A stretch of 56,132 nucleotides of DNA from an uncultured Brachyspira sp. (GCF_934747485.1 NZ_CAKVGN010000009.1:1-56132); one strand, 5' to 3'. Shown: positions 26,667 through 36,060, counted from the first letter of the stretch. Made by a program: numbers and translations. Notes: generated by a model from the letters alone, not told the origin.

Positions 26667-27608
26667 ATGGGAAATAAAAAAAGAATTGTTATTGCTTTAG
26701 GCGGTAATGCTTTGGGAGATACTCTTGCAGAGCAAATGCAGGCTGTAAAAATAACTGCTAAAAACATAGTAGATTTAGTAGAAAGCGGATGTGAAGTAAT
26801 AGTAGCTCATGGTAACGGCCCGCAAGTAGGTTTTATCAATAATGCTATGAATGAATATACTAATAATCACAATACTGGAAATCCTATACCTTTATCAGTA
26901 TGTGTTGCTATGAGTCAGGCTTATATTGGTTATGATTTACAGAATGCTATTATGGAAGAGTTTTCTAATAGAAATATTACAGTTCCTCCAATAGCTACAT
27001 TAATTACGCAAGTGGTAGTTGATGAGAATGACCCAGCTTTCAAAAATCCTACCAAACCTATAGGTCAATTTATGACTAAGGAAGAGGGTGAGTCTAAAGC
27101 TAAAGAATTGGGTTGGACAGTAAAAGAAGATGCGGGAAGAGGATACAGAAGAGTTGTTGCTTCTCCAAAACCTGTTGCAATTGCAGAGAGCACTGCTATT
27201 AAAGCTATGCTTAATGAAAAAGCGTTAGTAATTTGCTGCGGCGGCGGCGGTATACCTGTTGTAAAAAGAGGCAACCATTTAAAAGGTATGGCTGCTGTTA
27301 TAGATAAAGACTTTGCTTCTGCTGTACTTGCTAAAGAGCTTGATGCTGATATGCTTATCATTTTAACAGCTGTAGAAAAAGTTGCTATTAATTTTGGTAA
27401 ACCTGATGTTAAATGGCTTGACTCTATGACTATATCTGAAGCTAAAAAGCATTGTGATGATGGTCAATTTGCTCCTGGTTCTATGCTTCCAAAAGTGCAG
27501 GCTTGTATGCAATTTGTTGAGGCTACTGGAAAAGAAGCTATGATTACTTTACTTGAAAAAGCTAAAGACGCTATTAATGGAAAAACTGGTACTAAAGTAG
27601 TGAAATAA
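26667..27608 (+). CDS. arcC: Carbamate kinase
   Basis: It transfers phosphate from carbamoyl phosphate to ADP, giving ATP, ammonia and CO2. The amino-acid-kinase fold is shown by VIALGGNALGD at residues 7-17, AHGNGPQVGF near 50, CCGGGGIPVV near 191 and the C-terminal APGSMLPKVQA. At 313 residues it matches ArcC/YqeA. Placed after ygeW, it is the substrate-level phosphorylation step of the purine pathway. The family is certain; the link to YgeW is inferred from context. Confidence 0.94.
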   Translation: MGNKKRIVIALGGNALGDTLAEQMQAVKITAKNIVDLVESGCEVIVAHGNGPQVGFINNAMNEYTNNHNTGNPIPLSVCVAMSQAYIGYDLQNAIMEEFSNRNITVPPIATLITQVVVDENDPAFKNPTKPIGQFMTKEEGESKAKELGWTVKEDAGRGYRRVVASPKPVAIAESTAIKAMLNEKALVICCGGGGIPVVKRGNHLKGMAAVIDKDFASAVLAKELDADMLIILTAVEKVAINFGKPDVKWLDSMTISEAKKHCDDGQFAPGSMLPKVQACMQFVEATGKEAMITLLEKAKDAINGKTGTKVVK

Positions 27609-27666
27609 AAAAATATATTTACTATAATAATAAGTATATATAAATTAAAGAGGAGGATCATGATTT

Positions 27667-29013
27667 ATGGAAGGAAATAAATCTAATTCAGAGTTAGTTT
27701 ATCAACTTGAAGGCCGTCCAAGTATAGCTGTTGCATTTCCTTTAGGGATGCAGCATGTAATGGCAATGTTCACTTCAAATTTGGCTCCTATATTAATTAT
27801 TGCAGGAGTATGCGGTTTATCAGGAGCTGATACGGTTGTTATGGTTCAATGTGCGATGTTTGTATCAGGGCTTACAACTTTTATTCAGCTTTATCCTATA
27901 AAACTTGGAAAGAACAGACAAATTGGGGCTAATCTTCCTATAGTAATGGGTACATCTTTTGCTTTTGTACCAACTGCTCAAAGTGTCGCTGCTATGGGCG
28001 GTATAGGAATGGTATTAGGCGGTGCTATGGTAGGAAGTTTAACAGAAGTTATAATGGGTTTTTTCTATAAATATATACGTAAGTTCTTTCCGCCTTTGGT
28101 TGTTGGATGTACACTTGTAACTATAGGAGTTAGTCTTCTTAATGTTGGAGTTGGATATTTTGCTGGAGGAGTAGGTTCTCCTGATTATGGTTCTCCTAAA
28201 AATTTAGCTATGGGATTTTTATCTCTATTTGTTATTATTATATTGCAGAAATTTGGTAAAGGTATTATCAAAAATTCTGCTATTTTAATAGGTCTTATTG
28301 TAGGATATGTGGTTTCTGCTTTCTTAGGAATGGTTAATACTCAGCCTATATCTGAGGCATCTTGGTTTAGAGTTCCTCTTCCTATGCATTTCAAAATTGA
28401 ATTTTCTTTGCCTGCTATAATAAGCTTTGCTGTTCTTTATATAACTTCAGGTCTTGAAACTATAGGAAATACTTCTGGTATTACAATAGCGGGATTTGAC
28501 AGAGAAGCTACCGAAAAAGAAACTTCTGGTGCTATATTAGCAGATGCTTTAGGTTCTACAACTGCAGCATTTTTTAACTGTCTTCCAAATACTGCTTTTG
28601 GACAGAATGCAGGAATAGTATCTATGACTAAAGTTGTTAATAAATTCTGTATAGCAACAGGTGCTTTCGTTTTAATGTTATGCGGTTTCTTTCCTAAATT
28701 GGGTGCTATATTCTCAGCTATACCTAGCTCTGTATTAGGCGGCTCTATAATAACGGTATTTGCTATGATTTTAATTAATGGAATCAAGATGATAGCTAAA
28801 GCTGGTTTCAGTGAACGCAATATTATAGTAATGGGTATTACTTTTGCTTTAGGACTTGGAATAGCAAATCATCAGGATGCAATAGTAAGTCTTCCTAGTT
28901 ATGTGAAATTTATATTCCATGACACTGTTTCAGCAACTTGTATTATATCTATTGTAGCAAATCTTATATTCCCTGCTGATAAAGAGAGTAACCCAGAGGA
29001 TTATAATGCATAA
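27667..29013 (+). CDS. NCS2-family purine permease (first copy)
   Basis: The 448-residue hydrophobic protein has about 12-14 membrane segments. It also has the nucleobase-ascorbate transporter signature QNAGIVSMT near residue 316 and the conserved PLGMQHVMAMF start. It belongs to the uric acid/xanthine:proton symporter group (UacT/XanQ type). The GGAGG site at about 27652-27656 supports the ATG at 27667. Between arcC and xdhA it likely imports xanthine, uric acid or a related oxopurine. A second NCS2 gene at 32551 suggests split substrate ranges. Confidence 0.9.
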   Translation: MEGNKSNSELVYQLEGRPSIAVAFPLGMQHVMAMFTSNLAPILIIAGVCGLSGADTVVMVQCAMFVSGLTTFIQLYPIKLGKNRQIGANLPIVMGTSFAFVPTAQSVAAMGGIGMVLGGAMVGSLTEVIMGFFYKYIRKFFPPLVVGCTLVTIGVSLLNVGVGYFAGGVGSPDYGSPKNLAMGFLSLFVIIILQKFGKGIIKNSAILIGLIVGYVVSAFLGMVNTQPISEASWFRVPLPMHFKIEFSLPAIISFAVLYITSGLETIGNTSGITIAGFDREATEKETSGAILADALGSTTAAFFNCLPNTAFGQNAGIVSMTKVVNKFCIATGAFVLMLCGFFPKLGAIFSAIPSSVLGGSIITVFAMILINGIKMIAKAGFSERNIIVMGITFALGLGIANHQDAIVSLPSYVKFIFHDTVSATCIISIVANLIFPADKESNPEDYNA

Positions 29014-29048
29014 TTAGTGTTTAAGTTTTTAATTAGTAAGGATATACA

Positions 29049-31178
29049 ATGGAAACTTTTATTAAAGAATTAAAAAACTCTGTACCAAGAGTAGATGCTA
29101 TAGATAAATTAACAGGAAAAACTAAGTATTTGAGTGATATAGACTTTGGAAAAGACGTGCTATATGCAAAAATAGTTTATTCTACCAAAGCTAGAGCTAA
29201 AATATTAAAAATAAATATACCAGAACTTCCTGAAGGTTATTTTACTGTTGATTATAAAGATGTTCCTGGTAAGAATATGACTACTATGGTAGTAGCTGAT
29301 TGGCCGCCATTTGCAGAAGACACTGTAAGATATATTGGTGAAACAATACTTCTTGTGGTAGGTCCTGATAAAAATATAGTTTATGATATAGCTGAAAAAA
29401 TAACCATAGAATATGAGGATTTGCCTGCGGTACTAAATATAGAAGATTCTAAGAAACTATTAGGCGGACCTATAGTTAATAAAGACAACATATTTATATC
29501 ATTCAAAGCTGGATATGGTGATGTTGATGAGGCATTCAAAAAAGCAAAGACTATAATAGAAGAAACTTATTATACACCATATCAAGAACATTTATATATG
29601 GAAGTTAATGGTGCTGTTGGAGTGTGGGAAAATGGTAAGGTATCAATTTACTCTTCAACGCAATGTCCATATTATGTACAAAAGGCTGCTTCTCCTGTGC
29701 TGGGGGGTGAAGATGTGAGGGTGGTAGCTCCACCTATTGGCGGAGGTTTCGGAGGAAAAGAACATTATCCAGATGTTTTAGCTTCAATAGTTGCCGTTGC
29801 TGCACATAAATCCAAAAAAACTGTAAAACTTATATTAGACAGACAATTTGATATGGCTTATAGTGTAAAAAGACAGCCTGCTCAAATAACTACTAAAGTT
29901 GCACTTGATGAAAATAATAATATCATTGCTCTTGATGTAGTATCAGATATGGATGCTGGTGCCTATGAAGCTAGTTCAAGAGTTATAATGCAAAGATGTA
30001 CATATACTGCTGCTAACGTATATAATTTCCCTAATGTGAGAGTATTAGGAAGATTGTATGTTACTAACAATGTACCTAGCTGTGCTTTCAGGGGATTTGG
30101 GGCTCCTCAAGCAATATTTGCTATAGAAAGAACTATGGATAATATTGCTAAAAAAATAAATGTTGATCCTGTAGAATTAAAAAGAAAATATTTCGTAAAA
30201 CAAAATGACCCAACCATAACAGGCGGTGTATTTCACGATAATATAATACTTCCTAAAATGCTTGATTGGGCTTTAAAAGAATCTGATTACGAAAGAAAAG
30301 CAAAAGAGTATAAAGACACTATGTATAAAGGAATAGGAATATCTTGTTTCTTGCATGGATGTGCTTTTACTGGAAGCGGCGAAAGAGATATAATAAAGGC
30401 TAAATTAAAATTAAGAAAGAAAGGTAAAAAAGTAACTATACTTACTTCAAACACAGAAATAGGTCAGGGTCTTCATACCACATTTAGAAAAATAGCTTCA
30501 TACAATTTAAATATTCCATTAGAAGATATTGATATAGCTGAATATGATACTGACATTGTTCCTAATACTGGTCCTACTGTAGCTTCACGTTCTGTGATGA
30601 TAGTAGGATATTTGATACAAGAGGCTTCTAAAAAATTAAAAGAGAGATGGAGAGAGTCTGATGAAATAGAAATAACAGAAGATTACAAACACCCTACTCA
30701 TTTAATAGATTGGGATACTACTACTTTAAGAGGAGATGCTTATCCTAGTTATGGACTTGGAATAAATGTTGTTGAAGTAGAAGTTGATAAATATACATTA
30801 GAAGTAAAAATTGTAGGAGTATGGGCAGTATTTGATTGCGGATATCCTATAGATGAAAAGATAGTAGAAGGTCAGATAAAAGGCGGAGTTGCTCAGGCAC
30901 TTGGTTGGGGAGCTTTGGAAAAATTGGTAAATAAAGATGGAAAGTTCCTTCAAGTGAAGATGTCTGATTATATGATACCTACTTCTTTAGATTTGCCTGA
31001 AATAAAAACTTGTATAATGGGTGAACCATATCAATATGGTCCATTAGGTGCTAAAGGAATAGGGGAGATTACTTTTGATGGTGCTGCTAGTGCTTATGCT
31101 TCTGCTATGGAAAGTGCTTTAAAACACCATTTTACTAGCATACCTATTTTACCTGAGAATATTGCGGAGGTATTATAA
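29049..31178 (+). CDS. xdhA: Xanthine dehydrogenase molybdenum-binding subunit (XdhA)
   Basis: This 709-residue subunit carries the molybdopterin-binding motifs GGGFGGKEHYPD near 236-247 and CAFRGFGAPQA near 356, TGPTVASRSVM near 514 and the active-site GAKGIGEI near 671, where Glu is the general base. It hydroxylates purines using water, with electrons passing to the Fe-S and FAD subunits encoded next. The end overlaps xdhC by one base (TAATG), so the three subunits are coupled. It is slightly shorter than the usual 750-residue XdhA. YqeB and YqeC nearby suggest a selenium-containing cofactor. Confidence 0.92.
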   Translation: METFIKELKNSVPRVDAIDKLTGKTKYLSDIDFGKDVLYAKIVYSTKARAKILKINIPELPEGYFTVDYKDVPGKNMTTMVVADWPPFAEDTVRYIGETILLVVGPDKNIVYDIAEKITIEYEDLPAVLNIEDSKKLLGGPIVNKDNIFISFKAGYGDVDEAFKKAKTIIEETYYTPYQEHLYMEVNGAVGVWENGKVSIYSSTQCPYYVQKAASPVLGGEDVRVVAPPIGGGFGGKEHYPDVLASIVAVAAHKSKKTVKLILDRQFDMAYSVKRQPAQITTKVALDENNNIIALDVVSDMDAGAYEASSRVIMQRCTYTAANVYNFPNVRVLGRLYVTNNVPSCAFRGFGAPQAIFAIERTMDNIAKKINVDPVELKRKYFVKQNDPTITGGVFHDNIILPKMLDWALKESDYERKAKEYKDTMYKGIGISCFLHGCAFTGSGERDIIKAKLKLRKKGKKVTILTSNTEIGQGLHTTFRKIASYNLNIPLEDIDIAEYDTDIVPNTGPTVASRSVMIVGYLIQEASKKLKERWRESDEIEITEDYKHPTHLIDWDTTTLRGDAYPSYGLGINVVEVEVDKYTLEVKIVGVWAVFDCGYPIDEKIVEGQIKGGVAQALGWGALEKLVNKDGKFLQVKMSDYMIPTSLDLPEIKTCIMGEPYQYGPLGAKGIGEITFDGAASAYASAMESALKHHFTSIPILPENIAEVL

Positions 31179-31663
31179 TGGCTATAAGTTTTACTGTTAA
31201 TAATAAAAAAATTACTACAGAATTAAATCCTTTAACCAGATTAATAGATTTTATTAGAGATGAATTAAAGCTTACTGGAACTAAAGAAGGCTGCGGAGAA
31301 GGTGAGTGTGGTGCTTGTGCTGTATTTTTAGATGGTAAAGTTGTTAATTCATGTTTAGTTCCTATAGCTTTATGTGAAGGAAAAGAAGTTATGACTATAG
31401 AAGGATATACAGAGACAGAACGAGGTAAAGTTGTTGTTCAGTCTTTTTTAGATGAAGGGGCTGTTCAATGCGGTTTTTGTATACCTGGTATGGTAATGTC
31501 TTCTGAGGTGATATTAAGAGATACTAATGGTAAACCTACAGAAGAGGAAGTTAGAAAGGGATTATCTGGTAACTTATGCAGATGTACTGGATATGACCAT
31601 ATAGTTAATGCTGTATTAAGAGCTTCTGATATAGCTTCAAAGGAGGGTAAAAAATTATGGTAG
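31178..31663 (+). CDS. xdhC: Xanthine dehydrogenase iron-sulfur subunit (XdhC, YgeU type)
   Basis: The 161-residue protein holds two [2Fe-2S] clusters. The first is formed by GCGEGECGACAVFLDG with the downstream NSC, the second by QCGFCIPGM and LCRCTGY. It relays electrons from the molybdenum centre of XdhA to the FAD subunit. It overlaps both neighbours (1 base with xdhA, 7 bases with xdhB), a tight three-subunit operon in the order Mo, Fe-S, FAD. This differs from the Mo, FAD, Fe-S order of E. coli ygeSTU. Confidence 0.93.
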   Translation: MAISFTVNNKKITTELNPLTRLIDFIRDELKLTGTKEGCGEGECGACAVFLDGKVVNSCLVPIALCEGKEVMTIEGYTETERGKVVVQSFLDEGAVQCGFCIPGMVMSSEVILRDTNGKPTEEEVRKGLSGNLCRCTGYDHIVNAVLRASDIASKEGKKLW

Positions 31664-32502
31664 AAACTTTGATAGCTAAAAATATAGATGATGCTTTGGA
31701 ATTAAAATCAAAACATAATGCAATTATTTTTGCAGGCGGTACAGATTTAATGGTTGAATATTTAAGAGGAAGCAATTTAATAGCTAAATTTGAGAAGCCT
31801 GTACTTTTTATAAATTCTATAGCTGAATTAAAAGGAATAAAAGAAGATGGAAATAATATCATTATAGGAGCATTAACTACTTTTGATGAAATAATAAAAT
31901 CTCCTCTAATTCCTCAAGTGTTAAAAGACAGTGCTTCTGGTATAGCAGGTCCTCCTATAAGAAATATTGCTACTATTGGAGGAAATATTTGCAATGCTTC
32001 TCCTTCTGCTGACAGCTTGCCTTCGCTTTATGCAATGGATGCTGTTTTAAGATTAAAAGGTAAAAATTCACAAAGAGAAGTAAAAATTAAAGATTTCATC
32101 ACCGGTGTAAGCAAAACTATAATAAAAGATGATGAAATACTTACTCATATTGTAATACCTAAACAAAATTATGAATATTCTTTCTATAGAAAAATAGGTA
32201 CAAGAAAGGCTAATGCTTTGTCTAAGCTTGCTATGTGTGCTTTAGTTTGTAGAGAAAATGATAAGTATAGATTTAAAATAAGTTTCTGTACGTTGGGTGT
32301 TACGGTTACAAGAGATGAATCTATAGAAGAAAAATTTATAACTTCAAATATTGATGATTGGAAAAATAAAATAAAAGATATACAAGAAGCATACTCTGCT
32401 ATTATGAAGCCAAGAGATAGTGCAAGGTCAACAGCTTTGTATAGAAAAAAATGTGCTTTAAATTTAATAAAATATTTTATGGAAGATATCTGTAAAAAAT
32501 AG
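31657..32502 (+). CDS. xdhB: Xanthine dehydrogenase FAD-binding subunit (XdhB)
   Basis: This is a CO-dehydrogenase-flavoprotein-like subunit of 281 residues. FAD contacts include FAGGTDLMVEYLRG near residues 25-38 and IRNIATIGGNICNASPSAD near 103-121. It oxidises the reduced Fe-S subunit and probably passes electrons to NAD or another carrier. Its start (ATGGTAG) overlaps the stop of xdhC. A second permease gene follows about 50 bases later. Confidence 0.92.
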   Translation: MVETLIAKNIDDALELKSKHNAIIFAGGTDLMVEYLRGSNLIAKFEKPVLFINSIAELKGIKEDGNNIIIGALTTFDEIIKSPLIPQVLKDSASGIAGPPIRNIATIGGNICNASPSADSLPSLYAMDAVLRLKGKNSQREVKIKDFITGVSKTIIKDDEILTHIVIPKQNYEYSFYRKIGTRKANALSKLAMCALVCRENDKYRFKISFCTLGVTVTRDESIEEKFITSNIDDWKNKIKDIQEAYSAIMKPRDSARSTALYRKKCALNLIKYFMEDICKK

Positions 32503-32550
32503 TTTATTAATTTAATAAATAAAATAATTATTAAAAAAATGGAGAGAAAT

Positions 32551-33930
32551 ATGAGTATGAATGAAAAAACTCAAGATGCTTTGTTTCAATATGAAGCTGT
32601 TCCAAAGATGACTCAAGCTTTCCCGCTGGCTATTCAGCACGTAGTTGCTATGATTGTTGGTTGTGTAACTCCTGCTCTTATAGTATCATCTGCAGCCGGT
32701 CTTAAAAGCGGAAGTCCTGAGCAAATATTATTAGTTCAATCCTCATTAGTATTTGCTGCAATTTCTACTATTATCATGCTGTTTCCTATACCTATTACTA
32801 AAGGATATCATATAGGTGCAAGACTTCCTATGATTATAGGTGTTAGTTTTGCTTATGTATCTACTATGCAGTCTATTGCCAGAGGACCTGAAGGAATTGG
32901 TCTTGGAGCACAGGGTATTGCTATTATTTTGGGGGCTCAAGTAGTAGGCGGTATAGTTGCTTTTATATTTGGTTTGGCTGTTGAAAAAATAAGAAAGTTA
33001 TTTCCGCCTTTAATTGCTGGTACTGTTGTTTTTACAGTTGGTCTTTCATTATATCCTACTGCTGTTAGATATATGGCTGGAGGAAGCACTTTATATAGCA
33101 TAAATGGTGAAGTTGTTCCTTTTGGTTCTTGGCAGTATTGGGCTGTTGCTTTCATTACTCTTATTGCTGTTATCTTCTTTAACCAGTTTACTAAAGGTTT
33201 CTTAAAATTAGCTTCTATACTTATGGGATTAATAGTTGGTTATATAGCAGCATTTTTCTTTGGTATGATTAATTTTACTAGTGTTGCTAATGCCGGCATC
33301 TTCCAAGCTCCTAAATTATTGCCTTTTGGTATAGTATTTGACCCTTCTGCTTGTATAGCTATAGCACTTTTATTTGCTGTAAACTCTGTTCAAGCCATTG
33401 GGGATTTTTCTGCTACTACTTCAGGCGGTATGGGAAGAATGCCTACTGATAAAGAATTAAAATGCGGTATCACTGCTTATGGTATTATTAATATAATATC
33501 TTCTATATTTGGTTGTTTGCCTACTGCTACTTACAGCCAAAACGTTGGTATTGTTGCTACTACAAAAGTTGTTAATAGAATAGTATTTTTAATTGCTGCT
33601 ATTATAATATTGGTTGCTGGTTTATTTCCTAAATTTTCTGCTTTGCTTACTACTATACCTTCTTGCGTATTAGGCGGTGCTACTATAATGGTATTTGCTT
33701 CTATTGCTATGACTGGTATTAAATTAGTATTCACTGAAAATATGGGACCTAGAAATACTTTAATAGTTGGTCTTGCTGTTGCTTTAGGTATGGGTACTGT
33801 TCAAGTTGGAGGAGCTTTAGATACTTTTCCTACTTGGGCTAAAACTGTATTTGGAAGCAGCCCTGTTGTTATAGCTACTTGTACTGCTATAATACTTAAT
33901 GTTATTCTTCCTAAAGAAGAGAAAAAATAA
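32551..33930 (+). CDS. NCS2-family purine permease (second copy)
   Basis: This is a multi-pass membrane protein of 459 residues from the ATG at 32551. That start is preferred over the ATG at 32539 because the latter overlaps the GGAG ribosome-binding site at 32541-32544. The nucleobase-transporter signature appears as SQNVGIVATT near 330, and the conserved start PLAIQHVVAMI is present. It differs clearly from the first permease, so it probably handles another purine such as xanthine or hypoxanthine. It is the last gene of the plus-strand operon and is followed by a strong terminator. Confidence 0.9.
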   Translation: MSMNEKTQDALFQYEAVPKMTQAFPLAIQHVVAMIVGCVTPALIVSSAAGLKSGSPEQILLVQSSLVFAAISTIIMLFPIPITKGYHIGARLPMIIGVSFAYVSTMQSIARGPEGIGLGAQGIAIILGAQVVGGIVAFIFGLAVEKIRKLFPPLIAGTVVFTVGLSLYPTAVRYMAGGSTLYSINGEVVPFGSWQYWAVAFITLIAVIFFNQFTKGFLKLASILMGLIVGYIAAFFFGMINFTSVANAGIFQAPKLLPFGIVFDPSACIAIALLFAVNSVQAIGDFSATTSGGMGRMPTDKELKCGITAYGIINIISSIFGCLPTATYSQNVGIVATTKVVNRIVFLIAAIIILVAGLFPKFSALLTTIPSCVLGGATIMVFASIAMTGIKLVFTENMGPRNTLIVGLAVALGMGTVQVGGALDTFPTWAKTVFGSSPVVIATCTAIILNVILPKEEKK

Positions 33931-33944
33931 TTGTATGATATTTA

Positions 33945-33980
33945 GACAATGGGATTTTGTCTCCCATTGTCTTTTATTTT
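33945..33980 (+). terminator. Rho-independent terminator of the purine operon
   Basis: A perfect 10-bp stem GACAATGGGA/TCCCATTGTC with a 7-base loop is followed by TTTTATTTT. It lies directly after the second permease and overlaps the end of the convergent yqeC fusion. Confidence 0.88.
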
Positions 33981-35158
33981 AAATCTTCTCTTTTATCTAT
34001 ATCTATTAACTTCATTTCATCTATTGTATATAAGAAAGTATCTTCAATATTTTTCTTTATGATTTTTGATGCTCCTTCATCATTTTGTAGTTTTAGAATA
34101 TCATCAATATATTTAGAAGAAAAAATGGCAGGATTAGAAACTCTGTCTTCTGTAAACATTGCACCTATATTTTTTTGGCTGAAGTAAAAATACTTTATCA
34201 TATTAAATATATCATCGCTTTCTAAAAAAGGCATGTCGCATACAAAAAAAGAAAAATTATCACAGCTCTCTTTTATTGCTTCTTTAAGTCCGAGTTTTAT
34301 TGATGAGCTTATACCTTGATTATGATTATTATTAAAAACAGTAACATAATCTTTGTTTTCAAATTCTTTGTTTAGTATTTCATCATATATGCTTACAACA
34401 ATTATAGATGTTTCTAAGTTTTTTAACTTTTTATCTTTTTTTAATAGTTTTATTACATCAGATATTTTATTGATTGTATTTTCAAATAGAGTTTTATTAT
34501 CAAGTGAGTTAAATTTATGAATTAATTTGTTTCCGTTAAAACGTTTGCTGCTTCCGGAAGCGAGAATTATAAATGCAGTTTTTTCATAATTAATATTTTT
34601 GTTTTGTGTGAAATCATTTAAATATAATTGAATATCGCCGCATTTATTTTTAAGCTTATTTATATAATATTTGTTTGCAATAAATTTGATAGTTTCAATA
34701 TCTACAATTTTGTTTTTGTCTATTTCTCCACATAGATTATACCTAAAACAAACTTCGCTAAATTTTCTATTTAAAGCATGAAGCCCCATTACTACAACTA
34801 TTTTAGAAATTTTTCCTAATAGTATATTTGGTATAACCGGCTCATTTTCATTAGGTATTTTTATAGGGTAATGTTTTGCCCCATCGGCTTCTATTAATAT
34901 AACATCAGCATATTTAATAGCATTATTTAATTTATCATCTCCAACATACATTAGCTTTTTTTCATCATACTCTTTTCCAAGCACTATTATATTTTTATTG
35001 TCAAATGAGTGAGAATTAATATTATCAGTATATTCATTTGGTTTATAAATTTTTGTTGTAGTTGTGATAATTACTTTTTTGTCTTTGTAACTTTTTGATA
35101 AGTTTTCTATATATGTAGTCTTTCCGCCAGCACCGCATACTAAGATTATTTCAGGCAT
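33974..35158 (-). CDS. YqeC-YgfJ fusion, molybdenum hydroxylase cofactor maturation
   Basis: The N-terminal 190 residues match YqeC, a selenium-metabolism accessory protein. They have a P-loop-like CGAGGKTTYIENL at residues 6-18, TTTTKIY near 31 and LIEADGAKHYPIK near 89. From about 205 a nucleotidyltransferase domain begins (ILASGSSKRFNGNKL), with ICxxDMPF-like FVCDMPFL near 313. This is the YgfJ/MocA type that attaches CMP to molybdopterin. E. coli encodes the two as separate neighbouring genes, so the fusion links two cofactor steps. It starts 1 base after the stop of the XdhC-type factor. Domain calls are strong; reaction order is inferred. Confidence 0.85.
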   Translation of the reverse strand: MPEIILVCGAGGKTTYIENLSKSYKDKKVIITTTTKIYKPNEYTDNINSHSFDNKNIIVLGKEYDEKKLMYVGDDKLNNAIKYADVILIEADGAKHYPIKIPNENEPVIPNILLGKISKIVVVMGLHALNRKFSEVCFRYNLCGEIDKNKIVDIETIKFIANKYYINKLKNKCGDIQLYLNDFTQNKNINYEKTAFIILASGSSKRFNGNKLIHKFNSLDNKTLFENTINKISDVIKLLKKDKKLKNLETSIIVVSIYDEILNKEFENKDYVTVFNNNHNQGISSSIKLGLKEAIKESCDNFSFFVCDMPFLESDDIFNMIKYFYFSQKNIGAMFTEDRVSNPAIFSSKYIDDILKLQNDEGASKIIKKNIEDTFLYTIDEMKLIDIDKREDLK

Positions 35159-35159
35159 A

Positions 35160-36017
35160 TTACTGTTTTTTTATTTTTCTTCTATTTTCAAATATTGCTC
35201 TTTTTAATATTAACTCTGCCGCTATACTTACAGCTATCTCTTCTGTTGACTCTGCTCCTATTTGCAAGCCTATTGGGGCATGAACTCTTTCAATCATTTC
35301 ATCTGTATATTTTTCTTCTTCTTTTAATCTGTTATGTAGTGTAGCTATTTTTTTGCTGCTTCCTATCATTCCAATATAATAGGCATTTGTTTTTAGAGCA
35401 TTTTTTTCTACTATATAATCATAACTATGCCCTCTAGTTACTATGATTATATAATCTTTTTCTGTGATATTTATTTTATTAAATACATTCTCATAATCAT
35501 CTACTATGATTGCATTATTAAATCTATTTGCAAACTCTTCTCTGTCATCAATTATAATACAATTAAATGATAATTTACTTAGAATATCAACTAAATCTAA
35601 TGAAACATGCCCAGCTCCAAATATATATACATTATTATTTTTTTTGTTTTCTTTTTCTATTAGATTTTCTATAATTTCTTTATTATTTTTATTTATATAT
35701 CTAAAATCAATTTCTACATTTCCACCGCAAAGCATACCAACTCCGCCGGATTCTTCATTGGTGAGAGAATAATTTTTTTTGTTGTTTGCTTTTTGTTGAA
35801 GTAAAGTGAAAGCATCGTTTAAAACTTTAAACTCTAATACTCCTCCGCCTATGGTAGAGAGAGTTTTTTTATTATTGTTTTCATCAAAATATGCAATCAT
35901 CATAGCATCAGAAGTTCTTGGTGATGAACCGCTTGATTTTGCTATATTTATTAACATTATTTCTTTATTTAATTCTAATAATTTAATAGCTTCATTTAGA
36001 GTATTTTTTATTGTCAT
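35160..36017 (-). CDS. XdhC/CoxI-family molybdenum hydroxylase maturation factor
   Basis: The 285-residue protein has the N-terminal XdhC domain (IAKSSGSSPRTSDAMMIA, then GGGVLEF; CGGNVEI near 98). It also has a C-terminal Rossmann domain with VYIFGAGHVSLDLVDIL near 131, VTRGHSYDY near 199 and GMIGSSKKIA near 217. Proteins of this type bind and insert sulfurated molybdopterin cofactor into xanthine dehydrogenases. It should not be confused with the Fe-S subunit also called XdhC. It forms a two-gene operon with the YqeC-YgfJ fusion and should serve both XdhD and XdhABC. Confidence 0.88.
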   Translation of the reverse strand: MTIKNTLNEAIKLLELNKEIMLINIAKSSGSSPRTSDAMMIAYFDENNNKKTLSTIGGGVLEFKVLNDAFTLLQQKANNKKNYSLTNEESGGVGMLCGGNVEIDFRYINKNNKEIIENLIEKENKKNNNVYIFGAGHVSLDLVDILSKLSFNCIIIDDREEFANRFNNAIIVDDYENVFNKINITEKDYIIIVTRGHSYDYIVEKNALKTNAYYIGMIGSSKKIATLHNRLKEEEKYTDEMIERVHAPIGLQIGAESTEEIAVSIAAELILKRAIFENRRKIKKQ

Positions 36018-36060
36018 GTTATTATCTCTTTAATAAAAATATTTTTTATATTATATATGT

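Noticed and set aside
32539..32550. Upstream ATG as the start of the second NCS2 permease
   Set aside because: It overlaps the GGAG ribosome-binding site that serves the ATG at 32551.
20544..36017. Purine or molybdenum-cofactor riboswitch upstream of the purine operons
   Set aside because: No recognisable conserved core of either riboswitch was found in the intergenic gaps; only simple hairpins and a dyad are present.
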